This document shows, piece by piece, positions 41,856-51,629 of a stretch of DNA of 64,000 nt (position 1 is its first letter; each line of letters starts with the position of its first letter). Below the pieces are notes generated by a model that had not been told where the DNA came from, did not search any database, and saw only the letters and a program-made list of their open reading frames with translations. The translations under genes were made by a program, and so were the position numbers. This DNA comes from Azolla caroliniana (Eukaryota; Polypodiophyta). Location: NCBI GenBank assembly GCA_043228905.1, contig JBHGNT010000003.1, positions 9,610,001 to 9,674,000 of the forward strand. Direction: 5' to 3'.

Positions 41856-42510
41856 ATTATCGTCTTTGGAGGTCAAATATGACCTATGAGACCAAAAATA
41901 TTACATTTCACGTGATACGTGTGAAAGTGAGTAGTGACTCTCGATGTTCAAGAACTTTACCAATGAATGTTGCAATCGAGAGTGCACATTGTGGTTGTGA
42001 GAGGAATTCATGCAAAGATTGGGCTCGATCGAAGAGATGTGGAAAGCATGGTCAAATATGATCAAAGGTAGAGCATTGTATCAAAGTGTGATACTCAGAC
42101 TCGCGAACTTGTTTAGGGCAAAGTGTGCATAGCCGACCACTCTCATCACTTGTGCCCCAACACCCTTTCTCACATCGCAATGCATGTGAGCTAAGTCGCA
42201 TGGAATCAATGGTTCGAATGACAGATAACGGTATGGGCTCTAACATGTGTAGATGTGTACGATTTCCCCGTTCCGCAAAGAATATGGTTTTGTAGTTAGG
42301 TGCAACATGTGTAGTATAATGTGTGAAGCGTGAGCCTCCACATTTGTCCCATGTCATGATACATTGGCGTTGCAAAAATGCCTCATTTACAGAGGAATCG
42401 AAAGATGCATCATGAAGCAAGTGTCTCGCATCCCATCTACCAAACCATTTTTCTATATCTTGCATCCAACCAGAACACAAAATTTTGCTTTTATGCGTCT
42501 TTTGGATCTT

Positions 42511-42515
<5 letters not shown>
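41838..42515 (-). mobile_element. LINE-A, 5'-truncated copy, minus strand
   Basis: Nearly identical to the last ~680 bases of the LINE at 43966-48530 but inverted. The minus strand reads KILCSGWMQDIEKWFGRWDA through the finger CTLCPKQVRESEYHTLIQC, then a short 3' UTR with GGTCATATTTGACC (41871-41884), and the tail is the (GA)n on the left (41826-41850). One frame change near 42060 breaks the C-terminus. A second (GA)n block (42517-42620) borders its truncated 5' end. Confidence 0.85.
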
Positions 42516-42549
<34 letters not shown>

Positions 42550-42731
42550 ATAGACAAGCAAGCAAGAAAGAGAGAGAGAGCATAGACAAGCGAGCAAGAA
42601 AGAGAGAGACAAACTAGACAAGAGAACAAGAAGTAAATTATGCTTCCGTAACTGGTGTTGCTCACCTTGATTGTAATCAAGGTGCACCCAAGTATTTATA
42701 CAAGAATGTGGAGGTATGCATGTAAGCTAGG

Positions 42732-42773
42732 AAACTTCTAGAGAGTGCATGAAGATGCATTCTCTAGAAGTTT
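42732..42773. repeat. 19-bp stem inverted repeat
   Basis: AAACTTCTAGAGAGTGCAT and ATGCATTCTCTAGAAGTTT flank the 4-base loop GAAG, with one mismatch. A further copy of AAACTTCTAG follows at 42778. Function unknown. Confidence 0.8.
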
Positions 42774-43064
42774 CTTGAAACTTCTAGTGATTAACCTACA
42801 ATGTAATAAGTTGAATCTTATACAATACAATAATGCAAGAGTACATACTAGGAATCAACAATGGTTCTGTTTCAGCTTAATGTGTTTGGAAAGGTTCAAA
42901 CTCGAATTGAACCAAACCGAACTGAACCTTGAATTGGTTAAGCCAAACCAAATCGAACTGTGAACCGCTTCTCTCTCTCTCTCTCAATTTTTGTGACAGT
43001 GGGATGTGACACATTTATTTCTTTCCCTCTCTGATCTCGCTCTTTCTCTCTATTTTCTTGTTAT

Positions 43065-43165
43065 TATAGTTAGTTTGCCCTAGTGGTAAGTTCTTACATT
43101 ATTAACGCTATATCTTGGGTTGAAACCTGATAATTTCTTTATCTCTTCCTTTCTCTCATTCTTTC
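43065..43165 (+). mobile_element. Possible SINE fragment
   Basis: GCCCTAGTGGTAAG resembles a pol III A box and GGGTTGAAACC a weak B box. A diverged relative lies at 56708-56800 (ACCCTAGTAATAAG...GGTTTTGATACCC). Both follow (CT)n tracts. The tRNA origin is tentative. Confidence 0.35.
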
Positions 43166-43189
43166 TTTCTTAGAGTATCATTCCATTAA

Positions 43190-43926
43190 CTTGAGATTGA
43201 AAATGGTCATGCAAATGGAGTTCCAAAAGAGGAAAGGACATAGAGATAGAGGATGAATATCATTTTAAATGCAAATGGAGTTTCCTTTTTATATAAATTA
43301 TGTCACCTGAACATAGAGGATGAGTACCATTTTACATGCAAATGTCCAACTTACATCGAGATAAGGGGAAAACACTAAGACATACTTGAACCCTCTTCCA
43401 ATTATTGGGTACCTCAGACATAAATACACTAGGTAGATATATCTTAGAGCTAAAACTACATAGAGAGAGTAAGCTACAAAATGTTACATTTTTCCAGGGA
43501 CAAGAGGGGACGATGAATGTGGAGACACTGGCATCACTTGGCCTCTTCCTCATTGAAGAAGAAAACCAAAGAGCAACCAAACACCCTTGGATATTAGGCT
43601 TCTAAGTCACTCATTGTCATGCAAAAGCAATTAAGAAGATAAGGGAATAGCAGTTACCCCACCTAGAAGCTATGGTTGGGATACCATTTACATCAAGACC
43701 ACGAACCACACTAGCATTGAAAGCATTCAACCCCCCACTCTTTTTCGTGAGACTTGGATAGAAATGAAACTAGTCTCAACACATGTCATTTCCTTTACAG
43801 AAAATGGTACACCCCATAACATTTCTGTATTGCGCTAAAACTCATTTATTTATGTTTTTTTTTGGATGGGTACACATCCCATTATTGTAATTGATTGTCT
43901 CATAGGCCAAATTTGGTCGTAGAAGA

Positions 43927-43962
<36 letters not shown>

Positions 43963-43965
43963 AAA
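43190..43965 (+). mobile_element. LINE-B, 5'-truncated copy 2
   Basis: Homologous to 2440-3272. ATTGAAAATGGTCATGCAAA is the counterpart of IENGR..GVPREE in ORF2. An internal duplication repeats the ATAGAGGATGA(A/G)TA(T/C)CATTTT finger segment. It reads on to the palindrome GGCCAAATTTGGTC (43905-43918), GAAGACA and a (CT)n tail. The frame is more decayed than in the first copy. The near-complete LINE-A starts directly behind its tail. Confidence 0.7.
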
Positions 43966-44146
43966 GAATGTTCATTTACTGAATTCCGTTACCGTGGCGA
44001 GAAGTTATGAGCATTTTCATCCGCAACCATCTTTGCCCCATGGTTCCTCAAACGGAAGGTAGATTTTGAAGCCCTAAATCGAGTTAAAGGTACATTCTCT
44101 CTCCTTCCCTCTTTGTCTCTCTTTTCCTGTAGGGTTTGTCCCTACA

Positions 44147-45016
44147 ATGGCAAATACTCGTAAAACCGCCGCAAAGTTCGGAGGTATGATTGATAATGAG
44201 CCGAGATCACCAACAAATCTTGATTCTAATGCAATGGACAAAATGCTTATGAGTCACTTGATTTCTCTTCAAGAAACCATAAACAAACAAGGTGAAGAGA
44301 TTAGGACGTTAATGAAAGAGAATACTAAGCTCCAAAGTGTTGTCATTGAGAATGAAAGTCTTAAACAAGTGGTTGCAAAACTTCAAGAAGAGATTCAAGA
44401 ATGTAAAAGAGCTTCTTTTGAAACAAATGAGCGCCTTAACAAGATTGAGTTAAAGGAAGCATTAAAAGAAGAAAAATTGGACACGATGAGGCGGGATGTA
44501 AGTGAGATGAAAAATGTATGTACAATGAAGTCATGGGCCGATGTATGTGGTGGGGATGTGCTATCAAACTCATCTAATATGCATGTGATGTATCAAGAGA
44601 AGAATATAGAAAGCATAGATGTCCAAGAATTGAAAGAACGTGAACGACGATCAAAGAACATTGTCGTCCGTGGGATTAAAGAAGAGAGTATTGAAACACC
44701 CGCATCCCTTGGAAAGGCCATTGGTGAATTTTTTAGCATGCATTATGGGATGTCAGATGTGAATGTATATGGGGCACACCAAGTTGGGAAACATGGCGTT
44801 ACTCGCTCCGGAGAAAGGCCTATTGTATGCACAATGACAGATGATACAAAGCGGCGGATCATACTCGAAAATAGTTGGGTATACCTCAAAGGTACACAAT
44901 GCTTTGTGAGTGAAGATCGTACTATCTCACAACAAAATGCTCTTCGTAAAGCATATGAAGAAAGATTGAAAAACAAGGTTAAGGATGTGCCTAAAGATGG
45001 CAATGTAGGCAAATAG
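44147..45016 (+). CDS. LINE ORF1 protein (RNA-binding, coiled coil)
   Basis: 289 codons from ATG 44147 to TAG 45014. Residues about 35-130 form a heptad-rich coiled coil (LQETINKQGEEIRTLMKEN and on). Residues about 165-270 resemble the RRM plus C-terminal domain of L1 ORF1 proteins (RRSKNIVVRGIKEES, then ENSWVYLKGTQCFVSEDRT). Such proteins coat the element RNA as a trimer and act as chaperones. No interruption within. The next codons after its TAG continue in the same frame into the endonuclease. Confidence 0.75.
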   Translation: MANTRKTAAKFGGMIDNEPRSPTNLDSNAMDKMLMSHLISLQETINKQGEEIRTLMKENTKLQSVVIENESLKQVVAKLQEEIQECKRASFETNERLNKIELKEALKEEKLDTMRRDVSEMKNVCTMKSWADVCGGDVLSNSSNMHVMYQEKNIESIDVQELKERERRSKNIVVRGIKEESIETPASLGKAIGEFFSMHYGMSDVNVYGAHQVGKHGVTRSGERPIVCTMTDDTKRRIILENSWVYLKGTQCFVSEDRTISQQNALRKAYEERLKNKVKDVPKDGNVGK

Positions 45017-48000
45017 GGACACGTGATCTATGAGACTAACCCACGACTTTTACGACTATGCTTTTGGAATTGCAATGGACACCCATGGAATGCAGGATTT
45101 GGCATAGAGGAGTTCACCGATGACTCGGATATCACACTTCTTGTTGAAACATGGGAGCATGATACTCAAAGGATTCAAGGTTTAGGAAACTATAATGTAC
45201 ACTCTTTGATATGGAAGAAAATTCCAAGACAAAGAAGAGGACAAGGAGGGGTGGCATGTTTGATTAAGAAGGAAATAGAGAAATATGTGTCAATCATAAA
45301 AAATGATGAAAATAAATGCTACATATGGCTCAAAATAGAAACACCTAATGATTTGCCCACTTTTGTAGTTGGATGTTACATTCCTCATCAAGATTCTAAC
45401 TTTTATGCTTGTTTGGATAAAGATCAACCGTTTGCCAATCTAGAAGATGATATTGCTTATTTCAAATCCAAAGGGGAAGTTATTGTCTTTGGTGACATGA
45501 ATGCTCGTACAAGAAGTTTCCAACTTGATTCACAAGAATCTTTCATGCCACATATCTCAAGGATGCAAGAGGATATGCAAATGTATAACTGCTCTTCTAG
45601 CGATGAAAAAGATCCAGACCAATTTGGGAAGTTACTCCTACAAATGTGCAATAGTACCGGATTGCTTATTGCAAATGGTATTTCCTTATGGCCCAACACT
45701 AATGGTTTTACATGTAGAAAACACAACGGAAATAGTGTGATTGATTATGTGCTACTTTCCGAAGGTATTTTGGATCGTATACATAAATTCTCACTTGGTG
45801 AATGGACACCGGAATCCGATCATAGGCCTTTATGTATTGATCTCAAATGTATGCATAGGTTTGATTGTGAGAAGGCTATTTAAGATAATAAACAACCACA
45901 CTTGAGCATGAACCTTAAGCGAGCACCCATGTACTCCAACATGGTTGAGGATATGTTACAAATGACAAAGATACAACATGGTGCCACACTAGAATGCAAA
46001 TGGGAAGCTTTCAAGAAAGTCATTCTCTCATCTACAAACAAATGTTTTTCGACCAACCGCACATCTTGGAAATGCACCAAGAAACTTAGGAAAAAATGGT
46101 TTGATAAAGAATGTCGTGAAGCTCGAAAGTGCCTTATGGTTTTGGATGTAGTTAAGGATAAAGAGAATTACCAAAAGCATTTGCATGAGTATAAAAGGCT
46201 TATTCAAAGAAAGAGAAGAATATGGGAAGTTACTCAACAATTTATCCAAACGCAAGAGAAAGCACATGCATGTGCTAAATTTTGGGGAAATCTAAAGGGA
46301 AAACGTGTTGAGAGTTATGGTGACTTAACTCTTCACGACTTGTCTATGCATTGTAAGAATTTATATGAGTTATCTCTTTCCGGAAAGATGATGTGTTATG
46401 GTTCTCTTTCACATATGCCTCCCTTCTTTACAATTGAAGATATATGCATAGGACTTAAGAAATTGGCCTCTCGAAAGGCAAGCGATCTTCAATGTATAAA
46501 GGCTGAAATGCTCAAATGGACAGGAAATGAAGCACATATATGGATAAGCGATATGTTTAATGATGCATTGCAACATGGTATGCCGTACGATTGGACTACA
46601 AATTGGATCAAACCTTTACATAAAGGTGGAGATATAAATAATGTAAACAACTATCGAACCATCATGGTTGGCTCATTAATGGCAAAACTATTTGGATGTA
46701 TAATGGAATCAAAGATAAGTGTATGGGCTGAAAAAAGTGGTAAGAGAGCTTATGGACAAGCTAGCTTTCGGAAACACCATAGCACCATTGATCACCTTAT
46801 CACCCTTCGAGTATTAATGGAGGAAAGTCGCCTTAGAGGTAAAGGTTTATATTGTTGCTTTGTAGACTTCAAGAAAGCTTTTGATATGGTACCTCGTGAG
46901 CATCTTTGGAGGCGAATGGAAGAACTTGAGGTGCCAAGTGAATGTATGTTTACAATTTCCTGAATTTATGAGAAGGTTATATGTTGTGTGCGCATGAGAG
47001 ATAAACTTTCAGATTTTTTCAAAAGCACTATTGGTGTTAAGCAAGGATGCCCACTCTCACCAACACTATTTGGTCTATGCATTGATGAATTGGAAGAAAT
47101 GGTTACCAAGTTTGCAAAGGAAGAATGTGTTGCAGAAGTTGCCATTGGGAATGTTGTGATTATGTTTTTGCTATATGCAGATGATGTAGTGCTTCTTGCA
47201 AATACTTTAGGAGATGCACAAAAGCTTATGAAGGCATTGGAAAAATTTTGCATGCATACTAAATTAAGTGTCAATAGCTCTAAAACAAAGATTATGCTTG
47301 TGAAGAGCCAAAAAAGAGATAAACCATGCATTATGTACAACAATGAGCCACTTGAATGTGTGGAAAGCTTCAAATATCTTGGCCTTGAAGTTCCTTCAAA
47401 TCATAGATGGAATGAATGTGCTACACGCCGCTTAGAGGCGGGCAAGCGAGCATACTATGCATTTGAGAACACATGCAATCTTGGAGATATTAAGTGTTGG
47501 GTCCTCAAGAAATATCTTTTCGACACTTTGGTGACACCGGTTCTTCTCTATGGGGTGGAAGTATGGGGCGGTAGCATCCCTAAATCTATGTGGAAAGAGT
47601 TTGAAAATGTCCAAAAGCATTTTCTTACCAAGTTTCTACAAGTTAAGAAACAAACGCCCTACACCCTCCTCCTCCTTGAGACGGGATCGCTTCCCATTGA
47701 GATCATGGCCATGGAAAGGGTTGTTGAATACATGCTTAAGGTTCAAAAAAGTCCCTCACATCGACTTCCTAGAATTGCGTGGGAAGCAAGCAAAAAGATC
47801 CAAAATACGCATAAAAGCAAAATTTTGTGTTCCAGTTGGATGCAAGATATAGAAAAATGGTTTGGTAGATGGGATGCAAGACACTTGCTTCATGATGCAT
47901 CATTAGATTCCTCTGTAAATGAGGCCTTTTTGCAACGCCAATGTATCATGACATGGGACAAATGTGGAGGCTCACGCTTCACACATTATACTACACATGT

Positions 48001-48397
48001 TGCACCTAACTACAAAACCATATTCTTTGCGGAACGGGGAAATTGTACACATCCATACATGTTAGAGCCCATACCGTTATCTTCCATTCGAACCATTGCT
48101 TCCATGCGACTTAGCTCACATGCATTGCGATGTCAAACAGGGTGTTGGGGTACAAGTGATGAGAGTGGTCGGTTATGCACACTTTGCCCTAAACAAGTTC
48201 GCGAGTCTGAGTATCACACTTTGATACAATGCTCTGCCTTTGATCATATTCGACCATGCTTTCCACATCTCTTCGATCGAGCCCAATCTTTGCATGAATT
48301 CCTCTCACAACCACAACGTGCACTCTCGATTGCAACATTCATTGGTAAAGTTCTTGAACATCGAGAGTCACTACTCACTTTCACACGTATCACGTGA
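45017..48397 (+). pseudogene. LINE ORF2: endonuclease-reverse transcriptase
   Basis: The endonuclease domain spans about 45040-45870 (RLCFWNCNGHPWN, LLVETWEHD, VFGDMNARTRS, VIDYVLLS, SDHRPLCID), matching the APE fold. TAA at 45881 and TGA at 46961 interrupt an otherwise continuous frame. RT spans about 46440-47420 (WIKPLHKGGDINNVNNYR, DFKKAFDMVPREHLW, GVKQGCPLSPTLFG and the catalytic LLYADDVVLLA near 47174). The C-terminal finger is CTLCPKQVRESEYHTLIQC, then SAF. Stop at 48395-48397. No ATG opens the frame after ORF1, so initiation depended on ORF1 translation or on fusion. I leave the LINE clade open. Confidence 0.88.
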
Positions 48398-48469
48398 AAT
48401 GTAATATTTGTGGTCTCATAGGTCATATTTGACCTTTGAAGACAATAATATAATCTATCTATCTATCTA

Positions 48470-48528
<59 letters not shown>

Positions 48529-48558
48529 CCCCCCCCCCCCCTTAGAATACATGCTTAA

Positions 48559-48860
48559 TGTTACGGGCATGACCATATAATATCCCGTGGTCAGAATTTA
48601 CCGTAGTATTCTATACACGTGGATAAGTGTGAGGGTTAAACAAGAGTGTAAAGAAGGGGAGGATTACTTTTAATCCTCGGGATTGAGACAACCCATTAGG
48701 CCAAGTGTGAACATGACTGGGGGCCTTGGGTATCGCTATAAATAAGAGGCCTAACTACCCTCATTTCATCAGTTGTTGACTACGTCGAGACTCTATCTTG
48801 TGGTGGGTCAACTCTTGTAGCGAGCGCGCCAGCACCAGGTACGACTTGACACCATGACAG
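48559..48860 (+). repeat. 5' LTR region
   Basis: Starts TGTTACGGGCATGACC and contains CTATAAATAAGAGG (TATA box near 48735). It matches 55563-55795 from GTAAAGAAGGGGAGG to GGGACGCCGAT. The 3' limit of the LTR against the leader (TGGTATGGGACGCC may be the primer-binding site) is uncertain. Confidence 0.65.
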
Positions 48861-48887
48861 TGGTATGGGACGCCGATCGAGGTATGG

Positions 48888-49748
48888 ATGTCATCCGCTC
48901 AAGTAGAAGGAACTCAAGGAAATCGTCCTGGACAAATGTCCATTGAGATGTACTTTTCGCAAATAACCCAATACCTTAGTTTCACCGCTCAACAGATGAC
49001 CGAACTTCAGCAATCTCAAAGTGCTCTCGAGGCACATGTGATTAGTTTACAACGTGAGACTAATAGAACTGATGAGCGACAAGGTGAACCATCGTTTGTC
49101 GCTAAGCCATTTACGGGAGAAAAAAAGGAAAGAACCGAAGAAGCAATCTGCACGTGGTTGGGCCGATGGGAGTCTCATTTTGAGCTCTATCCCATGCCAG
49201 ATAGTACGAAGATTGCATATGTCAGCCGAGAACTAGGGGGTAAGGTCGTCGTCTGGTGGTGTGGGCTCCGTACTTTGGGGAAATTGCCCGATACTTGGAC
49301 AGATTTTGTCACAGTTTTCAAGGGCCAATTTTTGCAACCTCCCTCTCGAACCGAGGTAGCACAAGCTTTAATGAACCTCTGTAGCAGGAATTTTTCCTCA
49401 CTAGAAGACTATGTTCACCATGATAGAACCCAAATCCAAAAATCGGGTCTAGAAGGGGACAATTGGTTAATATCTTGTTTTGTCAATGGCATCCCCAATT
49501 CGGACTATCACTGGATAGTGCACGATAAGGATCCAAAATCCTTTGAAGAGGCCATTGAAATAGTTCTTTGCTATCAACGCACTTCAAAGAAGGACCACAA
49601 CAAACCCAACGAAGCGCCCGGGACTAAGTAGTCGCAATTCGCTGGGAAACGCAAGACACCCAACAAATTCATGGATCGCGATTGTAAGCGACATCATCCT
49701 TTTTGCGTATTCTGCAAAAAGAAGGGTCATACAAAAGAGCAATGTTGA
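48888..49748 (+). pseudogene. gypsy gag
   Basis: Open from ATG 48888 to TAG 49629 (247 codons). It carries AKPFTGEKKERTEEAICTWL and FKGQFLQPPSRTEVAQALMN, the retrotransposon gag core. Past the TAG the frame stays the same and reaches an intact CCHC knuckle, CVFCKKKGHTKEQC, then TGA 49746. It forms the capsid of the virus-like particle in active relatives. Confidence 0.8.
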
Positions 49749-50551
49749 AAGCTCAAACGGAAAGAGCACGACAACAAAGCTAAAGCTGCAAACCATAAAG
49801 GTCAGATTCCTAATGTCCTTCAAGTCTATACACATCATTTAAGTAATTGTCAATGTTCTTTCCCTCACTATGTATTGGGTCCCAATGATTTACTACGTGC
49901 AAACGGGTATATCAATGGATCTCCCGTACAATTTTTATTTGATTCGGGAAGCTCACACAACTTTGTCAATGATCGTTTGGTTCAGATATGGGGAATCCAA
50001 CCCACCGTTAGTGATCACACCTACACGGTGCACTTGGTTGATGGAAGAGTATAATACATCAACGGGGCGATTCATTCATTAGGAATTTCTATTGATACTT
50101 ATATAGAGGAAGTAGACTTCCATGTAATGAATATTTGTACCACCGATGTAATACTGGGTTATCCCTAGTTTTATAATAAAAACAATTCTTTATCTATTGA
50201 TTGGGTTCATCATTCAATAACATTTGTACTTAATGATTGTACTCATTTTATTCAATGTGTAAAAAAACAATCCCTCTCGATTGTTTCCTCTCCATCAATA
50301 TCCGAGTTGTCTTGTTCTACTCTATTTTATTGTGTACTTGATCCGGACATTCACGTTTACAATATCGATAATGTCTCGATTCAATTAACATATTTTGAAC
50401 AACAACAACTTGATGAAATCTTAAATGATTTTCGTGATGTTTTTCCGAGTGAACTACCAAATGGTTTACCTCATAAACGTAATATAGACCATCGTATAGA
50501 TATTGTACCTAGTGTACCTCCTTATCGCTTAAGTCGATCTGAAGAGGATGA
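49749..50551 (+). pseudogene. gypsy protease and RT start
   Basis: Same frame as gag. Protease motif FLFDSGSSHNFVNDRLVQ (near 49930). In-frame stops near 50053 and 50166. The connection to RT is LNDFRDVFPSELPNGLPHKR, then PPYRLSRSEEDE, cut after the codons for ETC by the transposon insertion. Confidence 0.8.
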
Positions 50552-50559
50552 AACATGTT

Positions 50560-50587
50560 CTCGTTCACAAGTGGAAGGATCGCGCAT
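50560..50587. repeat. Left terminal inverted repeat
   Basis: 28 bp starting CTCGTTCACAAGTGGAAGGA. It pairs with 54514-54541. Part of it, GGAAGGAT, is repeated just inside at 50593-50600. Confidence 0.88.
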
Positions 50588-50917
50588 AAATGGAAGGATA
50601 AGGAAAATTTTGGTTGATTTTAGGGCTTTTTCAATAATTTTACAAAACACATTGATACCAGTATCATACATGTTCAAACATACTATGAAAAAGGTTAAAA
50701 ATCCATTATTTTCATGATTTAGAAGTAACTAAAAAAAGAGGAATTTCAAAAAGTTACATTCTCAATTTTTATCACAAACTTTACAACCAATGTTATTTTA
50801 TAAGAAACGATTTTTTAGAAATCATAAGAATTCAAAACACATGCTTTTATATTACTCGATTTGTTACAAGCGGAATGTAGTAACACTTAATAGCCAAATA
50901 TACATTCCTAATCATTC

Positions 50918-51585
50918 CTTTACGGAGAATCACTACTATAACTAATATACAATGACGATTCCTCCTCGTCATCCTCGGATGTACCAATCAGTGCATTATC
51001 TTCGTCATAAACGAAATGGTTTGACTCTAGATTATATGTAGCAGATCTCGTTTGCCTTTGACTAGAGCCACCTTGTAGACCTGGTAATTTTTCTTTTATT
51101 ATATCTATTGTTGACTTCCTTAATCGTCCGACTTTTGTAAGTGTGAAGTCGTACACGATGATATCCACATCAGAGATATCAAGGGTCGAGGTGTTACGAA
51201 TGTTTCGCTTCCTCTTCCTACCTCCCCTTCTTGTTGGGCATTAAATCATCTCCAATGTATCTGTAAAAGCATTTGCACTTCTAGTGTTGTACCAATGAAT
51301 GTTTATAGACTTGATCGTGTTTTCTATTTCATGCATTAACACTTCTAGAATTTTACCCACCCAAAATTGTTTATAGACTTGATCGTGTTCTCATCAGCCG
51401 GCGTTGCAATCAACATCCCCGCCGTGAGCTCTTGCAAATTGCCTTGCCATCTAGCTTCGGCTGCTTTGGTCATCCTTGGTCCCACATAAATGTCTCTTTG
51501 TTGTGGATGGACCAAACTATCATTAATCGCATTTGCTGGTTGCTCCGGAGTTCTATTTACACGGTCATGTTGCAGCGACCATGTG
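50918..51585 (-). pseudogene. Transposon gene of unknown family, 3' part
   Basis: First segment, about 51585-51370: WSLQHDRVNRTPEQPANAIN, DIYVGPRMTKAAEARWQGNL, TAGMLIATPADENTIKSINN. Second segment, 51205-50918: KRKRNIRNTSTLDISDVDII, VYDFTLTKVGRLRKSTID, QRQTRSATYN and an acidic Ser-rich tail ending at TAA. Between them an intron is possible (donor GGTAAAAT, acceptor GAGGTAG), but a 68-bp direct duplication (GTTTATAGACTTGATCGTGTT at 51301 and 51369) complicates this. The C-terminal half is conserved in the copy at 22872-23230. It may be the transposase or an accessory protein; I see no catalytic motif. Confidence 0.6.
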
Positions 51586-51629
51586 GAAAAGTATGAGTCT
51601 TTGAAAATATGAGTCTTGGTTTCAATTAG

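Larger units (their letters stand above)
43966..48530 (+). mobile_element. LINE-A, near full-length non-LTR retrotransposon
   Basis: A 5' UTR of about 180 bases, ORF1, APE-type endonuclease, reverse transcriptase, C-terminal zinc finger and a short 3' UTR. It ends in (ATCT)n(CT)n and a C-run. Every coding part is in one reading frame from 44147 to 48397. The 3' UTR holds GGTCATATTTGACC (48421-48434). Further copies in this window: 41838-42515 (minus), 55935-56690 (plus) and a diverged one at about 61245-61385 (minus). Confidence 0.88.

Noticed and set aside
42052-42687. 211-codon minus ORF starting with a Leu/Ser-rich signal-like segment
   Set aside because: Its start is the (GA)n microsatellite read backwards. 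Only the LINE-A C-terminal part is real.
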